A model generated the notes under the pieces. It worked only from the letters and a program-made list of their open reading frames with translations, was not told the DNA's origin and ran no database searches. Of a stretch of 64,000 nucleotides of DNA, positions 43,904 through 53,593 are shown piece after piece (within the stretch, counting starts at the first letter, position 1; every line of letters starts with the position of its first letter). Source of the stretch: Metabacillus sp. B2-18 (GTDB taxonomy: Bacteria > Bacillota > Bacilli > Bacillales > Bacillaceae). Both the position numbers and the translations under genes were made by a program. Location: positions 4,342,001 to 4,406,000 of the forward strand of contig NZ_CP088245.1 in assembly GCF_021117275.1 (NCBI RefSeq), in the 5' to 3' direction.

Positions 43904-44737
43904 CTACTCTTTCCTCACCTTCATAGACTCCATCATCTCACTAATCTGCTTCCCATCATTCTCAAGCACTTTCTTCACATTTGGACCAAACCATTCTAAC
44001 GAAGCATATACGTCCATTGTTGGAATCAATTCTTCAAGAAAATCCTGATAATTAACAGCCCCTTCAAATAATTGAACCATTCCTTTCCTGGAGCCAGCTG
44101 CTGCATAAACATTATTAGGAGAGAAAACATCTAATTGTGAACGCGAGGCAATATTTTTAAAGTGAAAATGAGACACATACGGTCCAAGCTGATTCATCGC
44201 TTCAATTGGATTTATACCAGATTCCCATACATGTAACACATCAAAGTTTATTCGAAGAGCTGGGTGATTTGTTTCTTCTAGTAGCTGAATCGTTGAAGCA
44301 AGGTTATCTGCTAATGTATTCGGATGTGTTTCAACAAGGACAGACTGACCTTCTGCGTATAGAAATTCACAAATTAAATGAAGTTTTTCAACCAACTCAT
44401 CTCGTTCCCTTTTAGTTGTCTGCGCGCTACCTTTTTTCCCGACAAATGTACGAATCTTCTTTGTTCCCCAATGCTTTGCTAATTGAGAAAGCTTCTTCGT
44501 CTCTGTAAGTAGATCGCATTCACTCACTTCTAACGGTAGATAATCGCTAAGCATACTTGTTTCTAAACCATAAGCATTCAGCCAATCAGCTCCATAATGA
44601 GGTTCATCTGCTAAATTTTTTGCATGAATTCCCCAAAGCTCAATTCCTTGAAAAGATTGGGCTTGAGCCCAGTGTGCAATTTGATCTAGGGAATGGAGAT
44701 GATGTCGAAAAGAGATTGTACAGATCGAGAGTTTCAT
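43904..44737 (-). CDS. asbF: 3-dehydroshikimate dehydratase AsbF (petrobactin)
   Basis: Converts 3-dehydroshikimate to 3,4-dihydroxybenzoate, the catechol precursor of petrobactin. 277 residues with a TIM-barrel of the AP-endonuclease-2/xylose-isomerase-like family. Highly characteristic blocks are LSICTISFRHHLHS at the N-terminus, GIELWGIHAKNL, LVETHPNTLADNLAST, HVWESGINP, HFHFKNI and NNVYAAAGSRKGMVQLFEG; the Glu and His residues in these bind the metal. Its ATG overlaps the asbE stop by 4 nt. Last gene of asbA-F. Confidence 0.95.
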   Translation of the reverse strand: MKLSICTISFRHHLHSLDQIAHWAQAQSFQGIELWGIHAKNLADEPHYGADWLNAYGLETSMLSDYLPLEVSECDLLTETKKLSQLAKHWGTKKIRTFVGKKGSAQTTKRERDELVEKLHLICEFLYAEGQSVLVETHPNTLADNLASTIQLLEETNHPALRINFDVLHVWESGINPIEAMNQLGPYVSHFHFKNIASRSQLDVFSPNNVYAAAGSRKGMVQLFEGAVNYQDFLEELIPTMDVYASLEWFGPNVKKVLENDGKQISEMMESMKVRKE

Positions 44738-45717
44738 TTAAGCGTCACCTTCTTTGTCTTGTTGGTTTGTTCTTTTGACCACTGCTCGAAGCATTGCAAT
44801 AATCCCTTTTTAATCTTACATTCTCGTTCATTTTGTTCGGCTAATTTTGAATTAATATCATTAACGAGTGATATGTTCTTTGTTAGCGCAAGCTTCATCG
44901 CCCGGTATTGTATTGTTGTATATCCCTTTACAAGAAGTTCGATTTCATCACACCAACTTTCAAAGCCTTCCTCCTCCAGCTCAAGAAGCTCCCAAAAATA
45001 AGCAAAGGCATGTTCATACGCATATTTTCGTATGGCTAGTACGGGTAATTGTTTTAATGCTGAAGAAAGCTGCGACAGGTTCTCCTTCTGTTCTCCAATC
45101 GTATAGACTTTAACAATGTTAGATATAGCCTCAGTAATAGGATTAATATCAAGCTTAAGGCAAGTATGAAAATACGCTTGAATAGTCTCAGCACTTGGTG
45201 GCTGAATTCTTTCCGCTTGAAAAACATACCCTCCTTCTACTGCTGGTTCAGCGATGGCGTTCAAAATTCTATCCTTCGGCAATACGCCCTCCCACCTAAA
45301 ATCAGGATCATACATAAACCACTCATCCTCATTTTCTGTTTTTTCGAGCATGACATAATGAGGAAATGGCTTTGAATGAAATTTATTTTCTCGTTCTGGA
45401 AGCAGTGATAAATCGAGCATAACCATTACATATTGATGCTGATCTTTAGCTTCCAAAAGTCTTAACATCTTTTCTATATTTTCCTGCTTAGATTTTGACT
45501 CGTCATACCATTTTTCCAGCTTAATACCGTAAAGCAGTTCATACCATATTTGAAAAAATTCATGGTCTATTCTGTCTGAATGGTACGTTAATGTTCCATC
45601 TTCAAGTACATCAAAATCTGCATCCCATACACCAAAGTAGTAAGGCCTGTGGTCAACCCCACTTGTTTTTTTAATCACTTCACAAATACAGCTCACAAAG
45701 CAATGAACTTTAATCAT
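44734..45717 (-). CDS. asbE: Petrobactin biosynthesis protein AsbE
   Basis: A 327-residue protein identified by its place between asbD and asbF and by its length. In B. anthracis AsbE, loaded by AsbC/AsbD, transfers 3,4-dihydroxybenzoyl groups onto spermidine. The N-terminus (KVHCFVSCICEVIKKTSGVD) carries cysteines that may include the catalytic one; YYFGVWDADFDV and LLYGIKLEKWYD follow. Its start overlaps the asbD end by 8 nt. Confidence 0.88.
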   Translation of the reverse strand: MIKVHCFVSCICEVIKKTSGVDHRPYYFGVWDADFDVLEDGTLTYHSDRIDHEFFQIWYELLYGIKLEKWYDESKSKQENIEKMLRLLEAKDQHQYVMVMLDLSLLPERENKFHSKPFPHYVMLEKTENEDEWFMYDPDFRWEGVLPKDRILNAIAEPAVEGGYVFQAERIQPPSAETIQAYFHTCLKLDINPITEAISNIVKVYTIGEQKENLSQLSSALKQLPVLAIRKYAYEHAFAYFWELLELEEEGFESWCDEIELLVKGYTTIQYRAMKLALTKNISLVNDINSKLAEQNERECKIKKGLLQCFEQWSKEQTNKTKKVTLK

Positions 45718-45988
45718 GAGTTATCTCCACCACCTCTTTTTCATGCTGACGCTCTAAGAAAGTAGCTAAGTGGCCTACTGTTCTAAAATCATTTGGTGAA
45801 AGTGCCTCGTCTGGCATTTTGATCCCTAGATCTAACTCAATGAATAAAATCAGCTCTAAAATCATGACGGAATCCATATAAAGATCTTCATTTAATCGTG
45901 CATCTTCATGAAAGGAAGCTATCGTCGGAAGCTCTATTTTATTTTTCAATATGTGATAGATTGCTTGAATAATATCATCTCTTGTCAT
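45710..45988 (-). CDS. asbD: Aryl carrier protein AsbD (petrobactin)
   Basis: A 92-residue acyl-carrier-type protein that holds 3,4-dihydroxybenzoate as a thioester. The phosphopantetheine serine is in NEDLYMDSVMILELILFIE, a DxxxDS variant of the usual DSL motif. Its start overlaps the asbC stop by 4 nt, so it is translated in step with its loading enzyme. Confidence 0.9.
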   Translation of the reverse strand: MTRDDIIQAIYHILKNKIELPTIASFHEDARLNEDLYMDSVMILELILFIELDLGIKMPDEALSPNDFRTVGHLATFLERQHEKEVVEITHD

Positions 45989-47217
45989 ATGTACGTCTCC
46001 GCTAATTTTTTTCGACTTACCTTGCCATTTGGTAGTTTGTCAATTTGTGAAACACGTTCGAACTCGATCGGTATTTGATGTGGAGCCAGATATTTACTGC
46101 ACCATTCTCTAAGCTCTATTTCTTCAATAGGTTCCTCTGAAACATATTGAGCACATACCCGTTCTCCTGTGAATTTGTTTTGCTTTCGAAATACAATTGC
46201 TTCGATAACTCTGGGTTCATTCATTAAAACATTTTCCACTTCTTGAGGGTATACATTTAACCCAGCAACATTAATTGTGTCATCCATCCTTGCTAAAAAC
46301 GAAAGAATTCCATCATTAACATAACCTAAATCCTTTGTAGAAACGGAGTTTGTGGCTGTGTGAACAATGATTTCACTCGGAGCATCCATTTCACCAGCTT
46401 CCACTCTAAGATGTGGTAGAGGATATCCCATTTCCCAAGCTTGTTGCAGGTTTGTGTGAACGGCAACACATCCAGCTTCAGAGCATCCATACTGCTGAAA
46501 CACTTTTGTTGAAACACTTTTTAATGACTCTAACCAAATAGCTGGGATCACTGTCCCTGAAGTCATCACATAGTGAAACCGTTGATTCGCGCCCATTAAC
46601 CTGCTCAATGTATGTAAAAGTGTTGGTGCTGCATAAAAGATATGATTGCGATGCTCATTAAGCTTTTTTAATAGATAGCTTGGATTCATTTTTGTAATGA
46701 TAACAGGATCTGCTCCTCTTTTTAGACAAGAAAGCACGCCGCTGATTAATCCATAAGAATGAGTAACAGGACAAGCCACGATTGAGGTGGTGAAACGATC
46801 AAGAGATAGTGCGGAAACATAGCTAGTCAGCTCTTCTTCAACTGAACTCCATGATCGTTCTATGCATTTTGGGGTACCTGTTGTGCCTGAACTCATTTGG
46901 ATAAGACCACCTTCACCTCCCCATTCAATACTTGATAATTCAGTCATAGAATGTAATGATTGATAGAATAGAAGATGGCAAGAAGCCGCAGTTGCCATTC
47001 GTAACGCTCCTTGTTGTGGTGTTGAAGGATGAATTGGAAACACCATCCCGCCTTTTTGACGAATATATAAGCATAGTGTAATCCACTGAAACATATCAGA
47101 TAAACAAACAGCTAATCTTTTATTTTGACATTCTCTAATCTGCTCGATTGAATCAAACAACTCATATTGTTTTTCCACATCATGCAATGTATAGTAATGG
47201 TCATCCACATAAATCAT
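45985..47217 (-). CDS. asbC: 3,4-dihydroxybenzoate-AMP ligase AsbC (petrobactin)
   Basis: Adenylates 3,4-dihydroxybenzoate and loads it on AsbD. 410 residues, an ANL-superfamily enzyme. The phosphate loop is MSSGTTGTPKCIERSW; QYGCSEAGCVA and DLGYVNDGILSFLARMDD are the core motifs A5 and A7; the C-terminal lysine motif is LPNGKVSRKKLA. Shorter than full ANL enzymes, as known for AsbC. Overlaps both neighbours by 4 nt. Confidence 0.93.
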   Translation of the reverse strand: MIYVDDHYYTLHDVEKQYELFDSIEQIRECQNKRLAVCLSDMFQWITLCLYIRQKGGMVFPIHPSTPQQGALRMATAASCHLLFYQSLHSMTELSSIEWGGEGGLIQMSSGTTGTPKCIERSWSSVEEELTSYVSALSLDRFTTSIVACPVTHSYGLISGVLSCLKRGADPVIITKMNPSYLLKKLNEHRNHIFYAAPTLLHTLSRLMGANQRFHYVMTSGTVIPAIWLESLKSVSTKVFQQYGCSEAGCVAVHTNLQQAWEMGYPLPHLRVEAGEMDAPSEIIVHTATNSVSTKDLGYVNDGILSFLARMDDTINVAGLNVYPQEVENVLMNEPRVIEAIVFRKQNKFTGERVCAQYVSEEPIEEIELREWCSKYLAPHQIPIEFERVSQIDKLPNGKVSRKKLAETYI

Positions 47218-48908
47218 CGCGAATTCTCCTTTTGTCCTAACATATTTTTCACAAGGTGACGAAATTCACCTTCACTCTTTTTGCTAAGCTTTTTCTTTAA
47301 AAGAGATTCAGCATATATAAACGGTTTATTTATTTCTACCTGTTTGTGTCGATGAATCAACTCGGGGAATTTATCCAGGTGGAGTGAGAGCGCTGTATCC
47401 ACTGCATGCCAAAATTCCCCCTCTTTGTAGCAGTATTGTTTTTCAAATAGTGCTGATAGCTCTGTTAAATGGAAGACAAATAACGTATCCATAACAAGCT
47501 CTCTTAAAGCCTCCACAGATGACATCCAATAATACTGATCAGGAGATGCATCTTTAAAAGTAGGATGTATGTTTTCGAAGTTTGGTACAAAATCTTTATT
47601 TACTAAAAACTCCTCAACATACTCCAAGCTATCATGGAAATCTCGTAAAACAACTTTTGTTGGCCAGCCATTTTTGTGTAAAAGAATCATATTTTGTGCA
47701 TGAGCTTCAATCGCAATTCCGTGTGCGATGAGAAGATGCCAGACAGGTACAATACTTACTTGTATGAATTGGTTTAGCCAGGTTTCAATTCCATATTGAG
47801 TAAGCCAATCATCTATAAAAGTTCGACCATCCTGCTCGATCATGGCTAGAGCAGTAAATGGTACAGCCTCATCACCCTTGTTCATATATACCCTTATGCT
47901 TTCTCTCCAAATGGCTCCTAACTGTCCTTCTAACTCCTGCTCTGATGATTCAAAAGTGATACCAGCATATTCCTTTAATATAACGAGAGCTGCCTCATTT
48001 TTTAGATAGAAATCATTTTTAATGATGTTTTCAAGCCAATCTGAAATATAAGCTGCTGCACAAACAGCATGAGGCTGTAATGTTCTTTTAGAAGATGTGT
48101 TGACCATATTCATAGATAGCTTCATATTTGCTTTTTCAGGACTAAATTCGTTCCATAAGGTACGAACAGATTGTGTGGCTCTGTAGTAATCTCCTTTCAC
48201 CCTTAATAAAAGAATCTCTTTGGCATTAATAAGTTTTTCTAGATGTTCTTGAATCGACTTCCATTGGTAAGGATGAATCGGTAAAAACGTATACGTATCA
48301 AAGCTCTCTCCCATTGAATGAAGCTGCTGTAGCAAATATTCCCACATTAATGAGCCAAGCTCTTTTCTCCAAAATACTTCTTCGTCCCCGGGAATCGATA
48401 TTCTTACTTTGTTTCTTTTAACCGCCGTCCAAACTAATGGAAACGATCGCTTTGCTTCTGGACCATACTGTTCATGGTCTTGGATTGAAAAACCAATACG
48501 TGACTTAAAACACGGATGATACGGATGGCCTTCACTGATTTCTGATTCTAATTCTTCATAGCTGGAGTCCCTCCTCGACATTGGATGGAAAAGATGTGCT
48601 TCATTCCACTCACATAGGGTAATCGCTTGAGTTAATTCAACAACTAATCTCCGTTTTGCCTCACCATCTGCTATACATGCTTCTACTAGCTCTTCTAAAG
48701 TTGCCTCGATCCTTTCTTCGTCTAGTCGCACCCTATCAAAGGCTATTCTTTTTCCTCTAAAACGATAGGTACGTGATTTTCCGAGTAGATGAAAGGTACC
48801 ATTGTCTTCTTCAAATGGAATTAGATTTTCATAAAGCAATGCTTCAACTAATTGTTTTTTCACTCGGTTTTCTGCTGTTTTAGTAGGTATAAGAGATAAC
48901 TTTTGCAC
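47214..48908 (-). CDS. asbB: Siderophore synthetase AsbB (IucA/IucC family)
   Basis: NRPS-independent siderophore synthetase that joins spermidine or its acylated form to the citrate intermediate made by AsbA. 564 residues, somewhat shorter than usual for the family. The nucleotide-binding motif is HPCFKSRIGF; KLSMNMVNTSSKRTLQP and IAIEAHAQNMILLHKNGWP are family blocks. The start is GTG, 7 nt after AGGAGG, inside the end of asbA (29-nt overlap). Confidence 0.93.
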   Translation of the reverse strand: MQKLSLIPTKTAENRVKKQLVEALLYENLIPFEEDNGTFHLLGKSRTYRFRGKRIAFDRVRLDEERIEATLEELVEACIADGEAKRRLVVELTQAITLCEWNEAHLFHPMSRRDSSYEELESEISEGHPYHPCFKSRIGFSIQDHEQYGPEAKRSFPLVWTAVKRNKVRISIPGDEEVFWRKELGSLMWEYLLQQLHSMGESFDTYTFLPIHPYQWKSIQEHLEKLINAKEILLLRVKGDYYRATQSVRTLWNEFSPEKANMKLSMNMVNTSSKRTLQPHAVCAAAYISDWLENIIKNDFYLKNEAALVILKEYAGITFESSEQELEGQLGAIWRESIRVYMNKGDEAVPFTALAMIEQDGRTFIDDWLTQYGIETWLNQFIQVSIVPVWHLLIAHGIAIEAHAQNMILLHKNGWPTKVVLRDFHDSLEYVEEFLVNKDFVPNFENIHPTFKDASPDQYYWMSSVEALRELVMDTLFVFHLTELSALFEKQYCYKEGEFWHAVDTALSLHLDKFPELIHRHKQVEINKPFIYAESLLKKKLSKKSEGEFRHLVKNMLGQKENSR

Positions 48909-50706
48909 ATTGTTCCTCCTTTTGAAGGGTTAAGAAAGGATTGTCTACTTTTGTGTAAATCGCCTGCTCTAGCTTTGCTGTTAGTTCATCTACATCATGA
49001 AGACGGGTTAATAAATTGGCTTTGTACGATAGTTTGTCTTCATGTAATAAGGTGTGAACAAGTTGTTTGCCTTGTCCTTTTAGCTCTTTTTCTAACAAGT
49101 GTAATTTGTCTGTTGACCATTGAAGCAGAGTATCTTCTGAGATCAGCCCATCAGCTCCAAATCGATAGATTACTGAGAAAAGCTGATTCATCACCAGATA
49201 ATAGGTAAATCTTTCTTGTATTAACGAATCATTATAAAACAACTCTGGTGTTTCGAGTAATGAAGGCTCCATATGACAAAGATACTGTTTATGATTTTCC
49301 GATAAATAATAGCCTTGATTATCTCGGTAAAAATACGTTTTTGGATAGCCCTCTGATACATCTAAAACACTGTTTTGCTGATGAGCTTCTAACGCAATTC
49401 CATGCTCATCATATAAACGGATAAGTGGGTCAATTGCACAATCCCAATACTTTTCAAACCACTTCAAACTCACATCTTCTATTGAACGATGATCTCGCTT
49501 TGCCACCTTCATGATGAGTTGGTAAAGCCTTGATTGTTGATTTAGCAAGGGATCTTGTGCAATTGCTGCTATCGAGCAGATTCCTTTATCTCTTCCTTTA
49601 GGAAAGGGGTTTGACCGAATAATCACTTCAAACCCTGACTTTTGTTGATGTGGAAAATCAACTGTTATATATCCAGGATCATCAATAATTTGAAAAGCTG
49701 GATAGGTTTCAATAAACGATAATTTCCTCCATAACCTTGCCATTACAACTCCTGCTTTTAGTTCATGCTGTTGATTAACTCGTAATGAGTTGGTCACTTT
49801 CACGGGAATCGAAAATTTAAGCATATACTCCTCATCATCTTGATAAACCGTTCGTAGTGATGACGTGGCGGTATAATTTTTCCCTAATGTACCTAAATTT
49901 TTAATTAATCCCCTATTTATTGCATCTTTCACATGATCTTGATGTAAGAGCCATTGTGCTTGAAGCGGATGCATCGGTACGATACAAGCTTCTTTTGAAA
50001 TGTGTAGAGTAGGAGATGATTTTATTAAGGCTTTTTTCAGCAGCTCACTAGCACTCTCAGTTAAAATGGATTCTTCTTTTATCATGCTGAAATCAATTTG
50101 AAAGTAATGTAGCTGAAAACTTCCTGCTAATTCAGGTGCAAAGCTTTTGTGCTGCCAATATGACATTCCTTGCCTGCTTTTTGGTGTAGGGTGAAACCAA
50201 TGACCAAAGAGTAGAGATTGCTCTGTTTCTATAAATGAACTGTTTGCTGAATAAAGAGTATGCGAATTCTCCAATCTTGCTTCAATATATCTTTGCATTG
50301 TTTGATAGCTTCCAATTAATCTGAGAATTAGTTCATCATAATGTGAAGCAGGATCATGATCACGATTTGAAGTTGCCATTAAGTGAAGCTCTTGAACTAA
50401 CGTCATCATCAGCGTGAGCTTTTCTTCTCTATACCACTGCTTTCCTTTTTGACAGTACTTAAGTGGTGTGCCTAAAACATGTCTCCCAACCTTTGAGCGA
50501 TAGTTCACTTCAATTGCTAATATGATTTCTTGCAGAGGAAGTTCAAGCTCTAGTATGTATGGACCATTAAGGAGGATCGAAGACCTATTTTCTATAATCC
50601 AGTCCTCCGTCCTTATACATCGTCCAATGTCTACTTCTCGAATAAAGCTATTAAAAAAGGCCTGAAACGTTGCGTTTTCAGCAATTTGTTTAGCTGAATA
50701 GTTCAT
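48880..50706 (-). CDS. asbA: Siderophore synthetase AsbA (IucA/IucC family)
   Basis: Starts petrobactin assembly by condensing citrate with spermidine using ATP. 608 residues. Motifs: HPTPKSRQGMSYW (about residue 170), VPMHPLQAQWLLHQ, TATSSLRTVY, KFSIPVKVTNSLRVN, and GIALEAHQQNSVLDV near the C-terminus. GGGTGG lies 4 nt before the ATG. It is the first gene of the asb operon, and a Fur box lies about 35 bp upstream, so it should be induced by iron lack. Confidence 0.95.
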   Translation of the reverse strand: MNYSAKQIAENATFQAFFNSFIREVDIGRCIRTEDWIIENRSSILLNGPYILELELPLQEIILAIEVNYRSKVGRHVLGTPLKYCQKGKQWYREEKLTLMMTLVQELHLMATSNRDHDPASHYDELILRLIGSYQTMQRYIEARLENSHTLYSANSSFIETEQSLLFGHWFHPTPKSRQGMSYWQHKSFAPELAGSFQLHYFQIDFSMIKEESILTESASELLKKALIKSSPTLHISKEACIVPMHPLQAQWLLHQDHVKDAINRGLIKNLGTLGKNYTATSSLRTVYQDDEEYMLKFSIPVKVTNSLRVNQQHELKAGVVMARLWRKLSFIETYPAFQIIDDPGYITVDFPHQQKSGFEVIIRSNPFPKGRDKGICSIAAIAQDPLLNQQSRLYQLIMKVAKRDHRSIEDVSLKWFEKYWDCAIDPLIRLYDEHGIALEAHQQNSVLDVSEGYPKTYFYRDNQGYYLSENHKQYLCHMEPSLLETPELFYNDSLIQERFTYYLVMNQLFSVIYRFGADGLISEDTLLQWSTDKLHLLEKELKGQGKQLVHTLLHEDKLSYKANLLTRLHDVDELTAKLEQAIYTKVDNPFLTLQKEEQCAKVISYTY

Positions 50707-50740
50707 ATTTCCACCCTTTCACAGAGTCTATAGTCCTACT

Positions 50741-50760
50741 AATTGAAAATCATTCTCAAT
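50741..50760 (-). promoter_or_regulatory. Fur box upstream of asbA
   Basis: Minus strand ATTGAGAATGATTTTCAATT, near-symmetric and close to the Fur consensus TGATAATNATTATCA, in the asbA promoter region. Confidence 0.85.
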
Positions 50761-50769
50761 AGGTGAGGG

Positions 50770-50797
50770 AAAAATAGTCTTCTTTTTCAGAAGACTA
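50770..50797 (-). terminator. Terminator of the siderophore-binding lipoprotein gene
   Basis: Minus strand: stem AGTCTTC / GAAGACT followed by ATTTTTC. Confidence 0.8.
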
Positions 50798-50815
50798 AAT
50801 GATCATACTAAATGA

Positions 50816-51799
50816 TTATTCACCTAATAATAATGTCTCAATTTCTTTCAAGCCTTTTTGACGTTCAATTGGATCCCAAAAGCCCCAAGTTGTTGTAAGG
50901 GTATGTACTTTATCATTTTGTACCGCTCTTAGGTTTTTCCACACTTCTCCTTGAGTAACAGAGTCATAATATTCACCACTATTAAAGTATGTTACATCAA
51001 TAATGTGATCAGGATCATATTTTACTAGACCCTCAATTGAAATATTTTCACCAAAATCTTCAGGCAGGTTTTCAGTTGGTTTTAATTTCAGATCATCAAA
51101 TAATAATGAGTTCGTTGCATGATTTGTTGTTCCATATACACGAATGTCCTTTTTATTGATACCAACTGCCATGAAGGTTTCTTCCCCAACCTTCTCACGA
51201 ATGCGATTTCCTATATCTTCTGCTTCTTTTTCCAAGTCTTCAATAACTTTTTTACCTTCTTCTAATTTACCAGCTGCTTCAGCTACTTTAAGGTGATCTT
51301 CCTTCCAATCTCCCCCTACCTCTACAACAACAGTAGGAATTGTCTCAGCTAACGCATCATATAGTGGCTTGTATCGATCACTGATAATTAGTAAATCAGG
51401 GTTAAGCTTTACAATTTCTTCCGTATTTATTTCATCTGCATATGGAAGTGCAGTGACACCAGCTAATTCTTCTGTTAAATGTGGTGGGAATTCATTGTCA
51501 TATGCCATAACAGCATGTGGTTTAACGCCAACAGATACGAGTGAACCTTCCCATGAAACATGTGATAGTAACACAATTTTCTCCGGATTCATTGGTACTT
51601 CTGCTTCACCGTATAAGTGCTTAACCGTTCTTGTCTCCTCTACTTGTTCTTCTTGCTCTGTCTCGACTTCCTCTGTTGCTTGATCTTCCTCTTTATTCTC
51701 TTCTGCATTAGAAGCTGTTTTTTCTCCACTACCGCATGCTGTTAATACAAGTAAAAGTAGCATTACCATCATGCTCCATGAAGCGAATTTCTTTGTCAT
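50816..51799 (-). CDS. Iron-siderophore ABC transporter substrate-binding lipoprotein
   Basis: A 327-residue class III binding protein. The signal peptide ends in lipobox LTAC (VMLLLLVLTAC) and is followed by an acidic linker (about residues 22-50). The binding fold starts at VKHLYGEAEVPMNPEKIVLL and has the long connecting helix around KVAEAAGKLEEGKKVIEDLE. It lies between the asb operon and FecCD permease genes, with Fur boxes upstream, so petrobactin (like FpuA/FatB/YclQ) is the likely ligand. The start at 51799 has AGGAGG upstream; the frame is open from 51853. Confidence 0.93.
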   Translation of the reverse strand: MTKKFASWSMMVMLLLLVLTACGSGEKTASNAEENKEEDQATEEVETEQEEQVEETRTVKHLYGEAEVPMNPEKIVLLSHVSWEGSLVSVGVKPHAVMAYDNEFPPHLTEELAGVTALPYADEINTEEIVKLNPDLLIISDRYKPLYDALAETIPTVVVEVGGDWKEDHLKVAEAAGKLEEGKKVIEDLEKEAEDIGNRIREKVGEETFMAVGINKKDIRVYGTTNHATNSLLFDDLKLKPTENLPEDFGENISIEGLVKYDPDHIIDVTYFNSGEYYDSVTQGEVWKNLRAVQNDKVHTLTTTWGFWDPIERQKGLKEIETLLLGE

Positions 51800-51814
51800 G
51801 AGCCTTCCTCCTAA

Positions 51815-51854
51815 TTGATAATGAATTTCATTTATGATGATAACAATTATCAAT
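51815..51854 (-). promoter_or_regulatory. Double Fur box upstream of the binding-protein gene
   Basis: TTGATAATGAATTTCATTT (51815-51833) adjoins ATGATGATAACAATTATCAA (51834-51853). Both contain GATAAT-type hexamers; together they form a roughly 40-bp symmetric operator. Confidence 0.85.
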
Positions 51855-51912
51855 TAAAGCGAACATGGACAATTCATCCTTTTTACATGGACAAAATATA
51901 CTCCTTATGAAA

Positions 51913-53466
51913 CTATGACATTAATCTTGAAGTTTTAAAGCTTGAGCTAAATTGTAGGAGCATATGCTTTCTGCCTATTGGTCCCCAAGGATCCCATTCA
52001 TGGCTTTTGGGATAGTAGATTTCTCTATTTTTAACAGCTTTTATGTTTTTCCATTCTTTTGTTTGAACCACTTTCCATACATCTTTTTCATGACTCCAAA
52101 GGATTAGCAGCTTGTCAATATTGAACGCAGCAAGCTCTTCTACTGTGAGTACTCGGTATCCACTAGTTGGCAAATCTGGATGAGGCTCAAAGCCCAGCTT
52201 TTGATAAAGTAGATCAAAGCAAGCATGATCACTGTGACCATAAAGACGAATTTCATTTTGTCTGATCCATATAACCGCCCAGTTCCCTTTTCTCGTCAAA
52301 GGACAGAGTTCATCCTTCACTTTTGACTCCAAGCAACAAATCTCTTGCTCGATCTTATCAACCATATTCTCTTTTCCAAGTAAGCTTGCAATCTCGCGAA
52401 AGTAGTCATTCCATTCTGTTTTCAATGAAATATGCTGTACTTTTTGTTGATGTGATAGCAACACAGCTTGTACCTCTCCATTATGTAAAGGAGTTTTAAA
52501 AATTCGATCTGGCTGTGATTGAAGAATTTCTTCTGGTTTAAACATCTTTTCTGCATTTAGTAAACGTGTTCCTTGTAAATGATGTTCAAGATGACTCGGT
52601 AGCCCGTTACTTGACGGATAGACAGATGGGTAGAACGGGGCCGCTACAGGCTGTATGCCTAATGCTAATAAATGATCTTGTAAAAACATTTGACTCACAA
52701 CCGCAATTCTTTCTTTTGATTTTTTCATAAAAACGGTTGGAGCCTCTCCTACTTTTTGTTTAAAAAGACGACTAAAATAAAATTCATCCTGTAACCCAAT
52801 CTTCATCGCAACATCTTTTGTTGTAATGCCCTTATTTTGAAGCATGAGTGACTTCGCTGTTTGAATTCTTTCCTCAATTAAAAACTCTTTGGGCGACATT
52901 CCTACTCGCTTTTTAAACGCACGGGCAAAAGAATTTGGAGTCATATTTACTTTTTCAGCTAGTGTTGCAACCGAATATGGACTTGCTACATTCTTTCGAA
53001 TCAATTCCATCGTTTCCTCGATTTGATCCACTTCTGCATAATCAGTTAAAAAAGATAAAATATTCCAAATCGCTGATTGAAACCTACATTGTGCCGACAA
53101 CGACTCCCCTTTTTGTAAATGAATGGCTTCATCCCACAATGAAACCATCTTTGCTGGCAATTGGTCAGCTAGGCCAATCGACAATATATTAGCAAGATCT
53201 TTTACTTCCTTATCCCATGACAGCTTATAAACAGTTAAAAGCTCCGGGGCCGTGGATAGGAAATGACAGTCTTCTGTTAAGAAATAACTTTTCCCTTCCT
53301 TAAGAGGTTCCTGCTCTCCATTTCTCACGATAAACCCGTGACCTGAAGCAATATAAATAAGGCTAATATGCCCATTCATGACGTGGATGAATTCCATACC
53401 TCCATCACGGATTTTCATCATATCTAACTTAAAATGATGAAGCTTAGTCAAAAGTAAATGTGTCAT
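51913..53466 (-). CDS. AraC-family activator fused to a siderophore-binding domain (Btr-like)
   Basis: About 517 residues. Residues 1-140 are a cupin-like sensor; residues about 155-260 form the AraC double HTH (SVATLAEKVNMTPNSFARAF and KDVAMKIGLQDEFYFSRLF). Residues about 265-510 are a class III periplasmic-binding-protein domain without signal peptide (RIAVVSQMFLQDHLLALGIQ, then KMFKPEEILQSQPDRI). B. subtilis Btr has this plan and activates siderophore uptake when its domain binds the iron-free or iron-loaded siderophore. Here it should sense petrobactin and activate the permease and/or receptor genes. AAGGAAGG precedes the ATG at 53466. Confidence 0.93.
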   Translation of the reverse strand: MTHLLLTKLHHFKLDMMKIRDGGMEFIHVMNGHISLIYIASGHGFIVRNGEQEPLKEGKSYFLTEDCHFLSTAPELLTVYKLSWDKEVKDLANILSIGLADQLPAKMVSLWDEAIHLQKGESLSAQCRFQSAIWNILSFLTDYAEVDQIEETMELIRKNVASPYSVATLAEKVNMTPNSFARAFKKRVGMSPKEFLIEERIQTAKSLMLQNKGITTKDVAMKIGLQDEFYFSRLFKQKVGEAPTVFMKKSKERIAVVSQMFLQDHLLALGIQPVAAPFYPSVYPSSNGLPSHLEHHLQGTRLLNAEKMFKPEEILQSQPDRIFKTPLHNGEVQAVLLSHQQKVQHISLKTEWNDYFREIASLLGKENMVDKIEQEICCLESKVKDELCPLTRKGNWAVIWIRQNEIRLYGHSDHACFDLLYQKLGFEPHPDLPTSGYRVLTVEELAAFNIDKLLILWSHEKDVWKVVQTKEWKNIKAVKNREIYYPKSHEWDPWGPIGRKHMLLQFSSSFKTSRLMS

Positions 53467-53543
53467 AAAAGCACCTTCCTTATTTTTGAAAAAGAATTGA
53501 CAAACTGAATGTAACAATAGTAGATTAATAGACAATTACGACA

Positions 53544-53568
53544 GTAAATGAAAATGATAATCATTTAC
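53544..53568. promoter_or_regulatory. Fur box between the Btr-like regulator and the permease genes
   Basis: GTAAATGA AAATGATAATCATTTAC is symmetric around GATAATC and matches Fur operators. It lies in the 127-bp divergent promoter region and may serve both directions. Confidence 0.88.
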
Positions 53569-53593
53569 ACGAAAAATAAAAGGAATGATTACG

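Noticed and set aside
44206..45375. Plus-strand frames within asbF and asbE
   Set aside because: They are shadows of the recognised petrobactin genes.
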